Below, one piece after another: positions 10,157-17,366 of a DNA stretch of 64,000 nt. Source of the stretch: Mesorhizobium shangrilense (GTDB lineage Bacteria; Pseudomonadota; Alphaproteobacteria; Rhizobiales; Rhizobiaceae); NCBI RefSeq assembly GCF_040537815.1, contig NZ_JBEWSZ010000002.1, positions 372,001 to 436,000 of the forward strand, in the 5' to 3' direction. The first letter of the stretch is position 1, and every line of letters begins with the position of its first letter. The notes beneath the pieces were generated by a model. It was not told where the DNA came from. It ran no database searches and saw only the letters and a program-made list of their open reading frames with translations. A program made the position numbers and the translations under genes.

Positions 10157-10531
10157 ATGCTCTACGCCATCCTCTGCTACGCCTCCGAAGACGTCGTCTG
10201 CTCCTGGAGCAAGGAACAGGACGACGAGGTGATGGCCAATCTCCTCAACGTCCAGGAAAAATACGCTCAAGCGGGACGGCTTGGTCCGGTGGCGCGACTG
10301 CTGCCGACGACGGCGGCGACAACGCTGCGGAAGGTCAAGGGCGAATCGGTGGTCATCGACGGGCCGTTTGCCGAGACCAAGGAACAGTTTCTCGGCTTCT
10401 ACACGCTCGAATGCGCCGATCTCGACGAGGCCGTCGAATTCGCGCGCGAACTGTCCGAGGTCAATCCGAGCGGCGGCTCCTATGAGATCCGGCCGGTTTC
10501 CATCTTCAATCCCGCCAGGGTTCCTACATGA
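10157..10531 (+). CDS. YCII/DGPF-domain protein linked to ECF sigma factor
   Basis: This 124-residue single-domain protein has the YCII fold. It starts MLYAILCYASEDV and carries the diagnostic DGPF motif in VIDGPFAETKEQ. DGPF proteins are ferredoxin-like and are found next to ECF42 sigma factors in many phyla. Their biochemical activity is unknown, and a role in signalling to the sigma factor is an inference. The stop overlaps the start of the sigma gene by four bases (ATGA at 10528-10531), implying translational coupling. An ECF42-like promoter lies 25 bases upstream of the start. Confidence 0.88.
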   Translation: MLYAILCYASEDVVCSWSKEQDDEVMANLLNVQEKYAQAGRLGPVARLLPTTAATTLRKVKGESVVIDGPFAETKEQFLGFYTLECADLDEAVEFARELSEVNPSGGSYEIRPVSIFNPARVPT

Positions 10532-11802
10532 CCGAACTCGCCTGGATCAGCACGGCGATCAGCACGGCGCGCCCGCAGGCGATGGGCGCGCTGCTGCGTT
10601 ATTTTCGTGATCTCGATGCGGCCGAGGAAGCGTTCCAGGATGCCTGTCTCAGGGCGCTGAAGAACTGGCCGCAGAACGGACCGCCGCGCGATCCGGCCGC
10701 CTGGCTGATCTTTGTCGGCCGCAACAGCGGCATCGATGCGGTGCGCAAACGTGCCAAGCAGGCGCCGCTGCCGGAAGAGGATCAGATCTCCGACCTCGAA
10801 GATGCCGAAAGCGATATCGCCGAACGGCTGGATGGTGCGCATTACCGCGACGACATATTGCGGCTGCTGTTCATCTGCTGCCATCCGGACCTGCCGGCGA
10901 CGCAGCAGATCGCGGTTGCGCTGCGCATCGTCTCCGGCCTCACGGTCAAGCAGATCGCGCGCGCCTTCCTGGTCGGTGAAAGCGCCATGGAGCAACGCAT
11001 CACCCGTGCCAAGGCGCGCATCGCGGACGCCGGCATGCCGTTCGAGACGCCAGGCGCGGTCGAGCGCTCGGAACGCCTCGCTGCCGTGGCCGCCATGGTC
11101 TACCTGATCTTCAACGAGGGCTATTCGACCAACAGCGGCGAAGCGCCGGCCCGTGCGCCGCTGTGCGAGGAAGCGATAAGGCTGGCCCGTTTGCTGCTGC
11201 GGCTGTTCCAGACCGAGGCCGAGATCATGGGGCTGACGGCGCTGCTGCTTCTCCAGCACGCGCGCGCCCCGGCCCGCTTTGACGAGAACGGCGAGATCGT
11301 GCTGCTCGAAGACCAGGATCGCAGGCTGTGGAGCCGCAAGATGATCGACGAGGGCCTGGCGCTGGTCGACAAGGCATTGCGTCACCGCAAGCCCGGCCCC
11401 TATCAGGTGCAGGCGGCGATCGCGGCGCTGCATGCGCGGGCCGAAAAGGCCGAGGATACCGACTGGGTGGAGATAGACCTGCTCTACAGTCTGCTCGAGC
11501 AGATGCAGCCGTCGCCGGTGATCACCCTCAACCGCGCGGTCGCGGTCTCCAAGGTGCGCGGGGCGGAGGCGGCGCTCGCCATGATCGAGCCGCTGGAGCA
11601 GCGGCTGTCCGGCTATTTCCACTTCTTCGGTCTCAAGGGCGGCTTGCTGATGCAGCTTGGCCGGGGCGAGGAGGCGCGCATCGCCTTCGACCGCGCCATC
11701 GCGCTTGCCAACACCGCCGCCGAGGCCGCCCATATCCGCATGCATATCGACCGGCTGATGAAGGAAGGTGTCGCGATCGGCACAATCCAGAAGGCGCACT
11801 GA
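10528..11802 (+). CDS. ECF42-group RNA polymerase sigma factor
   Basis: The 424-residue protein has sigma region 2 (about 10-80, with FRDLDAAEEAFQDACLRALKNWP) and region 4 (about 115-175, with GLTVKQIARAFLVGESAMEQRITRAK, split here only for description). A long C-terminal extension (about 180-424) is rich in helix pairs resembling TPRs, including YHFFGLKGGLLMQLGRGEEA-like segments. That extension and the adjacent DGPF gene define the ECF42 group. No anti-sigma gene is next to it, consistent with regulation through the extension instead. The four-base overlap with the DGPF gene indicates one transcript. Regulon members cannot be identified from this window beyond the unit itself. Confidence 0.88.
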   Translation: MTELAWISTAISTARPQAMGALLRYFRDLDAAEEAFQDACLRALKNWPQNGPPRDPAAWLIFVGRNSGIDAVRKRAKQAPLPEEDQISDLEDAESDIAERLDGAHYRDDILRLLFICCHPDLPATQQIAVALRIVSGLTVKQIARAFLVGESAMEQRITRAKARIADAGMPFETPGAVERSERLAAVAAMVYLIFNEGYSTNSGEAPARAPLCEEAIRLARLLLRLFQTEAEIMGLTALLLLQHARAPARFDENGEIVLLEDQDRRLWSRKMIDEGLALVDKALRHRKPGPYQVQAAIAALHARAEKAEDTDWVEIDLLYSLLEQMQPSPVITLNRAVAVSKVRGAEAALAMIEPLEQRLSGYFHFFGLKGGLLMQLGRGEEARIAFDRAIALANTAAEAAHIRMHIDRLMKEGVAIGTIQKAH

Positions 11803-11956
11803 ACCCCACCTGGCTCAATCCTGCCGTCCAACCTTGGACCATGCCGGGGTGGCGATTTTTCCACCAAACGAGTAATGCCAATCCATCAACGCGCCTCGCA
11901 TGCCCATGGGCATTGTGAAGGCATGGCGGAAGGCTTTGGCCGAGGTGCTTTTGTTT

Positions 11957-12004
11957 ATGCATGTCGTTGTCCCAAAACCGCTGGGCACTTTTGGGCGACA
12001 TACA
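11957..12004. repeat. Palindromic repeat, ATGCATGTCG family, copy 1
   Basis: The repeat starts ATGCATGTCG and contains CCCAAAA paired with TTTTGGG. It ends CGACATAC, one base off the perfect complement of the left arm. Similar copies are at 39432 and 42883. It lies about 27 bases before the aldehyde dehydrogenase start, so it would be part of that gene's leader or promoter. The rest of 11803-12030 holds no visible gene. Confidence 0.65.
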
Positions 12005-12030
12005 ATTATAAACGGCGGGATATGAAAGGG

Positions 12031-13551
12031 ATGAACATGACGATAGCGAAGGAAACGGCAGAGCTTCTGGGCAAGCTTGGTGTTGCCGGTGGCGTGCTTA
12101 CGGGTGGCGACCTGATCGTGCGGAGCCCGGTGACGGGCGAAAAGATCGCGGCGCTGAAGACGATCTCGCCGGCCGATGCGGCCAAGGCGATCGATGGCGC
12201 CCACAAGGCGTTCCAGACATGGCGGCTGGTGCCTGGTCCCAAGCGCGGCGAACTGGTGCGGCTGCTGGGCGAGGAACTGCGCGCCCACAAGGCCGAGCTC
12301 GGCCGCCTGGTGTCGATCGAGGTCGGCAAGATACCGTCCGAAGGTCTGGGCGAAGTGCAGGAAATGATCGACATCTGCGATTTCGCGGTTGGTCTGTCGC
12401 GCCAGCTCTACGGCCTCACCATCGCCACCGAACGTCCGGGCCATCGCATGATGGAAACCTGGCATCCGCTTGGCGTTGTCGGCGTCATCTCCGCCTTCAA
12501 TTTCCCGGTCGCTGTGTGGTCGTGGAATACGGCACTCGCCCTGGTCTGTGGCGATGCCGTGGTGTGGAAGCCGTCGGAGAAGACGCCGCTCACCGCACTC
12601 GCCTGCGAGGCCATCTTTGCGCGCGCGGTCAAGCGTTTTGGCACTGACGCGCCAGAAGGCCTGCTTTCAGTGCTGATCGGCGACCGTGCCGTCGGCGAGA
12701 TCCTGGTCGATCATCCAAAGGTGCCGCTGGTGTCGGCCACCGGCTCGACGCGCATGGGCAGGGATGTCGGCCCGCGCCTGGCCAAGCGCTTTGCCCGTGC
12801 GGTGCTGGAGCTTGGCGGCAACAATGCCGGCATCGTGGCGCCCTCCGCCGATCTCGACATGGCGCTGCGCGCCATTGCCTTCGGCGCCATGGGCACCGCG
12901 GGACAGCGCTGCACGACGCTGCGGCGCCTGTTCGTCCATGACAGCGTCTACGACCAGCTCGTGCCGCGCCTGAAGAAGGCGTATCAGAGCGTCTCGGTCG
13001 GCAATCCGCTGGAGACCACGTCGCTGGTCGGCCCGCTGATCGACAAGGCGGCGTTCGATGCCATGCAGAAGGCGCTCACCGAAGCCACCGCCCATGGCGG
13101 CAAGGTGACCGGCGGCACGCGGGTCGAGAACGGCCATCCCGATGCCTATTATGTGCATCCGGCCCTGGTCGAGATGCCCAAACAGGTATCGCCGGTGACG
13201 GAAGAGACCTTTGCGCCGATCCTCTATGTGATGAAGTATTCCGACTTCGACGCGGTGCTCGACGAGCACAATGCGGTGGGGGCCGGTCTTTCCTCCTCGA
13301 TCTTCACGCGCGACCTGCAGGAATCCGAGCGGTTCCTTGGTGTCGACGGATCGGATTGCGGCATCGCCAATGTCAATATCGGCACGTCGGGCGCCGAGAT
13401 CGGCGGTGCGTTCGGTGGCGAGAAGGAGACGGGTGGTGGCCGTGAATCAGGTTCCGACGCCTGGAAGGCCTATATGCGCCGCGCCACCAACACGGTGAAC
13501 TACTCCAAGGCGCTGCCGCTCGCCCAGGGTGTTTCGTTCGACATCGAGTGA
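12031..13551 (+). CDS. Aldehyde dehydrogenase, family 7 (L-aminoadipate-semialdehyde dehydrogenase type)
   Basis: This 506-residue NAD(P)-dependent aldehyde dehydrogenase matches family 7, which oxidises alpha-aminoadipate semialdehyde (in equilibrium with piperideine-6-carboxylate) in lysine catabolism. Seen in sequence: the cofactor-binding stretch SAFNFPVAVWSWNTALALVCGD (in two parts), the general base Glu260 in LELGGNN and the nucleophile Cys294 in GQRCTT. The KETGGGRESGSDAWKAYMRR ending is characteristic of the family. ATG codons at 12022, 12031 and 12037 are all possible. AAAGGG at 12025-12030 serves the 12037 start best, while 12031 gives MNMTIAKETAELL. A second lysine-pathway enzyme, glutaryl-CoA dehydrogenase, is at the left edge. 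Substrate is inferred from family only. Confidence 0.87.
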   Translation: MNMTIAKETAELLGKLGVAGGVLTGGDLIVRSPVTGEKIAALKTISPADAAKAIDGAHKAFQTWRLVPGPKRGELVRLLGEELRAHKAELGRLVSIEVGKIPSEGLGEVQEMIDICDFAVGLSRQLYGLTIATERPGHRMMETWHPLGVVGVISAFNFPVAVWSWNTALALVCGDAVVWKPSEKTPLTALACEAIFARAVKRFGTDAPEGLLSVLIGDRAVGEILVDHPKVPLVSATGSTRMGRDVGPRLAKRFARAVLELGGNNAGIVAPSADLDMALRAIAFGAMGTAGQRCTTLRRLFVHDSVYDQLVPRLKKAYQSVSVGNPLETTSLVGPLIDKAAFDAMQKALTEATAHGGKVTGGTRVENGHPDAYYVHPALVEMPKQVSPVTEETFAPILYVMKYSDFDAVLDEHNAVGAGLSSSIFTRDLQESERFLGVDGSDCGIANVNIGTSGAEIGGAFGGEKETGGGRESGSDAWKAYMRRATNTVNYSKALPLAQGVSFDIE

Positions 13552-13567
13552 GGAGACGACAATGCCG

Positions 13568-13587
13568 GGGCGGCTGCATGGCCGCCC
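13568..13587. terminator. Terminator-like hairpin between convergent genes
   Basis: GGGCGGC (13568-13574) and GCCGCCC (13581-13587) form a perfect 7-bp stem with a TGCATG loop. It lies between the stops of the aldehyde dehydrogenase and the HTH gene facing it. The tail on the plus strand (TGGTCTGTTCTCC) is only moderately T-rich. Confidence 0.4.
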
Positions 13588-13602
13588 TGGTCTGTTCTCC
13601 GC

Positions 13603-14463
13603 TCAATCGCCTTTTGGAAAACTGGCCGAGAAGGCCGCATCGATGATGGCCAGCTTCACGGCCTGGGCGGCCATGTATTCCTGGTAGAAATCGCTGGACA
13701 CCCACATCACCGAATTGCAGCGTTGACCGAGCCAGCCGATGCTGCCGAGCTCTTCAGCGGCGCGCAATTTGCGCGTCAGGTGGGTTCGCGAGAGTTTGAG
13801 CCAGTTTGCGAAGTCTCCGATCGAGAGCACGCCGGTTGGAATCTGGCTGAGGCCGGCATTGTCGGGATCGACGCCCGATATCAGCCAATCCATGACGACG
13901 CCGCCATTGTTCAGCCAGGTGAACAGCGAGAAAGTCCGTTTGGGCTCGCGCACCGGATTTGAAGACAGCAGGCCGTCGGCCACCAGCGGCTGCAATCGGG
14001 CAAGTCCGTCGGGGCGGGCGAGGAAGGTGGCCATCCGGTTCGCGCCATCAAGACTGTCCAGCGTTCGCAGATGCGCAAGGACCCAGCCGGCCACCACTTC
14101 CAGCGAGGCCGCCACCGGCTGCAGGGGACGGATACGGCCGTCCTGGGTCGAGGGCAGCAGCTCAATGAAGTTGTAGTGCAGCATCTCCTTGACGAAGGCG
14201 TCGGCTGTGTTGCGGCTGGCCACGGAATTCTGCCGGATCACGTCGATGAAACGCGCCATCGTGAGCTCTTTGCGATAGTCGTCGGGCTCCCGCCTGAAAT
14301 GCAGGGCAAGACCAATATGGGCCATCAGCCATCGTTGCTGGGTCGCGAATACCGAGGAAAGCCGCGGATTTGTCCGATAGAGCTGGTTCATCGCCTGCGC
14401 CTGCGCCCGCACACCGCGATGCAATGCCGGGTGGGCGGCAATATCTTCCAAGGTCAGCGTCAT
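13603..14463 (-). CDS. Uncharacterised HTH protein, paralogue A
   Basis: I do not recognise the family. The 286-residue protein has a predicted helix-turn-helix near its C-terminal third: LSIGDFANWLKLSRTHLTRK (about 215-235), followed by GSIGWLGQR. That layout resembles a transcriptional regulator, with the N-terminal two thirds as a helical sensor or dimerisation domain. No membrane segment is seen. It is a tandem paralogue of the gene at 14704 (same strand, same length, roughly 60 percent identical by eye), including FATQQRWLM.HIGLA.HFRR, ASRNTADAF and LQPLVADGLL. A 32-base upstream block is also shared. It faces the lysine-pathway aldehyde dehydrogenase tail to tail, but a functional link is unproven. 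Confidence 0.75.
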   Translation of the reverse strand: MTLTLEDIAAHPALHRGVRAQAQAMNQLYRTNPRLSSVFATQQRWLMAHIGLALHFRREPDDYRKELTMARFIDVIRQNSVASRNTADAFVKEMLHYNFIELLPSTQDGRIRPLQPVAASLEVVAGWVLAHLRTLDSLDGANRMATFLARPDGLARLQPLVADGLLSSNPVREPKRTFSLFTWLNNGGVVMDWLISGVDPDNAGLSQIPTGVLSIGDFANWLKLSRTHLTRKLRAAEELGSIGWLGQRCNSVMWVSSDFYQEYMAAQAVKLAIIDAAFSASFPKGD

Positions 14464-14511
14464 TCTTCCCCGCTGCTGTCAGCTTCAATGCTGCGAAGAC
14501 GCAGAATCACA

Positions 14512-14543
14512 TTTTCAGCCTTCTGCGCCTGTGTCCAGACGTC
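14512..14543 (-). promoter_or_regulatory. Conserved upstream block of paralogue A
   Basis: Read on the plus strand, TTTTCAGCCTTCTGCGC followed by TGTGTCCAGACGT lies about 50 bases upstream of the start at 14463. Nearly the same block is at the same distance from the start of paralogue B (15613-15645). It is probably a shared promoter or operator. The core GTCTGGACACA (minus strand) is identical in both. Confidence 0.5.
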
Positions 14544-14703
14544 GGTCGCCAATAGTGGGTGAGTGTATGCAGTCGGGAGGAATTTACAAAAGCGACTCAT
14601 CGTCTCGGTGAATTCAGAACCGCTTGGCTCTTTGTTCCGAAGTCACTCATAGCCTAGACTGTTCTGTGCCTCTTTCTGGATTGGTCCCTTTGCGCGGCGT
14701 TTC

Positions 14704-15564
14704 TCAATTGCGCTGTGACGGCGGAAAACAGGCCGCGAACGCACTATCGACAATTGCCAGTTTGGCGGCCTGCACGGTCATGTATTCTTCATAGAACTGG
14801 CGCGACAGCCACATCACCGAATGGCCGCGTTCGCCAAGCCAGCCAACGCTGCCGAGATCCTCGGCGGTGCGCAGCTTGCGGCCAAGGTGGGTTCGCGAGA
14901 GCTTGAGCCATCTGGCGAACTCTCCGATCGAAACCACGCTGGTCGGAATCCGCTCCAGGCTGGCATGGCCTGGATCAATGCCCGACATCAGCCAATCCAT
15001 GACGATGCCGCCATTGTTGAGCCAGATGAACAGGGAAAAGGTCTGGTTGGGTTCGCGTACCGGCTTTGAAGCAAGCAGGCCGTCAGCCACCAGCGGCTGC
15101 AGTCTGGCCAGCATGTCGGGCTGTTCCAGGAACCTGGCCAGCCGGTTGCCACCATCGATATGATCCAGCGTCCGCAGATGGGCCAGAACCCAGCCCGTGA
15201 ATGTCTGGATAGTAGCAGCCGTCGGCTGCAATGGGTGCGTCCGGCCATCCCCGCCTGCCGCGTACTCGGCAATGTTGTAGCGCAGCATCTCCTTGATGAA
15301 GGCGTCAGCCGTATTGCGGCTGGCCACCGCGTGGCGATGCACGACCTCGATGAAACGCGATACCGTAAGCTCCTTGCGACGGTCGCTCGGATCGCGTCTG
15401 AAATGCATGGCAAGGCCGATATGACCCATCAACCAACGCTGTTGCGTGGCAAAAATAGAGGCCAGCCGGGGGCTGTCTTCATAGATTCGGATCAGCGCCA
15501 GCGACTGCTCCTGAACGTAGCGATGCAACGCCGGATGGCCGGCAATGTCTTCCAAATTCAGCAT
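14704..15564 (-). CDS. Uncharacterised HTH protein, paralogue B
   Basis: This is a tandem copy of the preceding gene, also 286 residues, with the same predicted helix-turn-helix (VVSIGEFARWLKLSRTHLGR, about 213-233) followed by GSVGWLGER. Conserved blocks shared with paralogue A are FATQQRWLM, FRRDP/FRREP, ASRNTADAF, GWVLAHLRTLD, ARLQPLVADGLL, FSLF.WLNNGG and VMDWL. Differences are spread along the length, so the duplication is not recent. The 240 bases between the copies hold no other gene. Function is unknown. A regulator is inferred only from the HTH. Confidence 0.75.
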   Translation of the reverse strand: MLNLEDIAGHPALHRYVQEQSLALIRIYEDSPRLASIFATQQRWLMGHIGLAMHFRRDPSDRRKELTVSRFIEVVHRHAVASRNTADAFIKEMLRYNIAEYAAGGDGRTHPLQPTAATIQTFTGWVLAHLRTLDHIDGGNRLARFLEQPDMLARLQPLVADGLLASKPVREPNQTFSLFIWLNNGGIVMDWLMSGIDPGHASLERIPTSVVSIGEFARWLKLSRTHLGRKLRTAEDLGSVGWLGERGHSVMWLSRQFYEEYMTVQAAKLAIVDSAFAACFPPSQRN

Positions 15565-15612
15565 TATCCTGTGGCGTTCCGATTCAATCCCAACAGCGGA
15601 GTCTTGGTCCCA

Positions 15613-15645
15613 ATTTTCCAGCCTTCAGCACGTGTGTCCAGACGT
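15613..15645 (-). promoter_or_regulatory. Conserved upstream block of paralogue B
   Basis: TTTTCCAGCCTTCAGCAC followed by GTGTGTCCAGACGT (plus-strand reading) lies about 50 bases from the start at 15564 and matches the block at 14512-14543 with only a few differences. The rest of 15646-15934 shows no gene or other structure that I can support. Confidence 0.5.
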
Positions 15646-15934
15646 GCCAAAATGCTGAGAATAGGCCCAGCCCGGGGGCGACAGGTTGATAGCGCGGCTT
15701 GCTAACTGGTTGCCATAGCTTGGAAAACCCCTCCCAATAATAGTCAGTCGACCGGGTCTGCCAGCCGCATGGTGGCCATCGGCCAGGCAGCCGGATCGGA
15801 GCTGCTGTCTTCCTGACCGGTCGTGATAGCCGGGAGCGCCGGCCAATGGCCTGGCGCATTGCCGCGATCATCGCCATGCCCCCACGGCTTTGATCGAGGC
15901 TCTCTCCAGGCCGACAGCCAAGAGCCGCGCCGCT

Positions 15935-17365
15935 TTACTGCGTCGCGGCGGCAAGCACGGGTTCAGGCTTGTTCCAGCCGCCGCCCAGAGCCTGGAAGAG
16001 ACTGGTCGCCGCAAGCGCGCGGTTCAGGCGAACTTGCACCAATGAGGATTCGGCGGAGAAAAGCGTCTGTTCCGTCTGCAGGACGGTGACCAGGTTGACC
16101 GTGCCGCCGTTCAATTGCGCCTCGGCCACCTGGAAAGCCTTGCGGGCGTTGGTCACGACGTCGTTTTGCAGCCGCATCTGGATCGTGGTCTGTTCGAGCG
16201 CAACCAGCGCCATCTCCACATCCGCGAAGGCCGAGAGCACCGCCTTGCGATAGGCCTGCAGGTCTTGCAACTGCACGCCGCTCGCCTGCTTGAGCTCGCT
16301 CTTCAGCAGGTTGCCGTCAAGGATCGGCTGCGCCAGGCTGGCGGCAAGCGTGTAGTACCAGGCGCCGGGACCGAACAGTGAGGAGAGCGCGGCACTCTGG
16401 AAACCCGTCGTGCCGGTCAGCTGGATCTGCGGCAGGAAGGCCGCGCGTGCGGACTCGACACTGAAGTTGGACGCGGCAAGCTGCGCCTCGGCCTGGCGGA
16501 TATCGGGCCGCTGGACCAGAAGTTCCGAGGGCAGGCCGGGGGTCACGCGCGGTATGGATATGCGCGACAGGCTCTGGCCACGCACGTTGAAGTTGGCTGG
16601 CGCGCGCGCCACCAGCACGGCGATCGCCGCGATGTTCTGCCGGCGCGTGACCTCCAGCGGCGGGATCGAGGCCCGCACGGTCGCGACCAGTGCCGCCTGC
16701 TGCGAAACATCGAGCTGTGTGGCCGTGCCGCCGGTGAGCTGCTTCTGGATAAGATTGAGGATGCGTGTCGAGGCGGCAAGATTGTCGCGCTCCACCTTGA
16801 TCTGGTCCTGGGCGGCCAGGATCTGGAAATAGGTGTTGGCGACCGCGACGGTTGTGCTGAGGGCGACGACCTCGCGGTTGTAACGGCTGGCCAGCGCGTT
16901 CTTCTCGGCCGCGTAGAGCGTTGCGCGGTTCTTGCCCCAGAAATCGAGCATGTAGCTCGCCGTGAGGCCGAGATTGAACTGGTTGCTGTTGTTTCCCTGC
17001 TGGCGCAACCGTTCGGCCGACGCGCCGGCCGACAGGCTCGGCAGCAACGGCGCGCCGGCGACGCCGGCCTGGGCGTCGGCCTGGATGATCTGCGCCACGG
17101 CCACGGCGATGTCCAGATTGGAGGCCTGAGCCTGCTCGACCAGGCCGGTCAGTTCCTCGGAGCGGAAGCCGCGCCACCAGTCCAGTGACGGAACGGCGGC
17201 ATCGGGATGGCGCGGGCCATTGCCGTAAGCCGCCGGAACCTCCAATGCGGCGTCGGGATGTTCAGTGTTGAGAACGCAACCCGACAGGCCAAGCCCGATC
17301 AGACCGACAAGCGTCAACCGACTGAGCCGGGAGCCAATGCGGACTTGCCAGCGTCTCAGGCTCAT
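15935..17365 (-). CDS. RND efflux outer-membrane lipoprotein, NodT family
   Basis: The 476-residue TolC-like factor forms the outer-membrane duct of a tripartite RND pump. The N terminus has a lipoprotein signal ending in LGLSGC (lipobox, Cys at about 31), so it is acylated and exported. The body carries two outer-membrane efflux repeats with long helices such as RYNREVVALSTTVAVANTYF and LVQVRLNRALAATSLFQALG. The ATG at 17365 lies one base after the stop of the upstream permease and is preceded by GGGAGAG, so the longer frame to 17452 is rejected. It is the last gene of a four-gene operon transcribed leftward. Confidence 0.9.
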   Translation of the reverse strand: MSLRRWQVRIGSRLSRLTLVGLIGLGLSGCVLNTEHPDAALEVPAAYGNGPRHPDAAVPSLDWWRGFRSEELTGLVEQAQASNLDIAVAVAQIIQADAQAGVAGAPLLPSLSAGASAERLRQQGNNSNQFNLGLTASYMLDFWGKNRATLYAAEKNALASRYNREVVALSTTVAVANTYFQILAAQDQIKVERDNLAASTRILNLIQKQLTGGTATQLDVSQQAALVATVRASIPPLEVTRRQNIAAIAVLVARAPANFNVRGQSLSRISIPRVTPGLPSELLVQRPDIRQAEAQLAASNFSVESARAAFLPQIQLTGTTGFQSAALSSLFGPGAWYYTLAASLAQPILDGNLLKSELKQASGVQLQDLQAYRKAVLSAFADVEMALVALEQTTIQMRLQNDVVTNARKAFQVAEAQLNGGTVNLVTVLQTEQTLFSAESSLVQVRLNRALAATSLFQALGGGWNKPEPVLAAATQ

Positions 17366-17366
17366 C

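Noticed and set aside
13603..15564. Toxin-antitoxin or duplicated phage regulator pair
   Set aside because: The proteins are equal in length, same strand, and well over the size of typical antitoxins. No phage genes are near.
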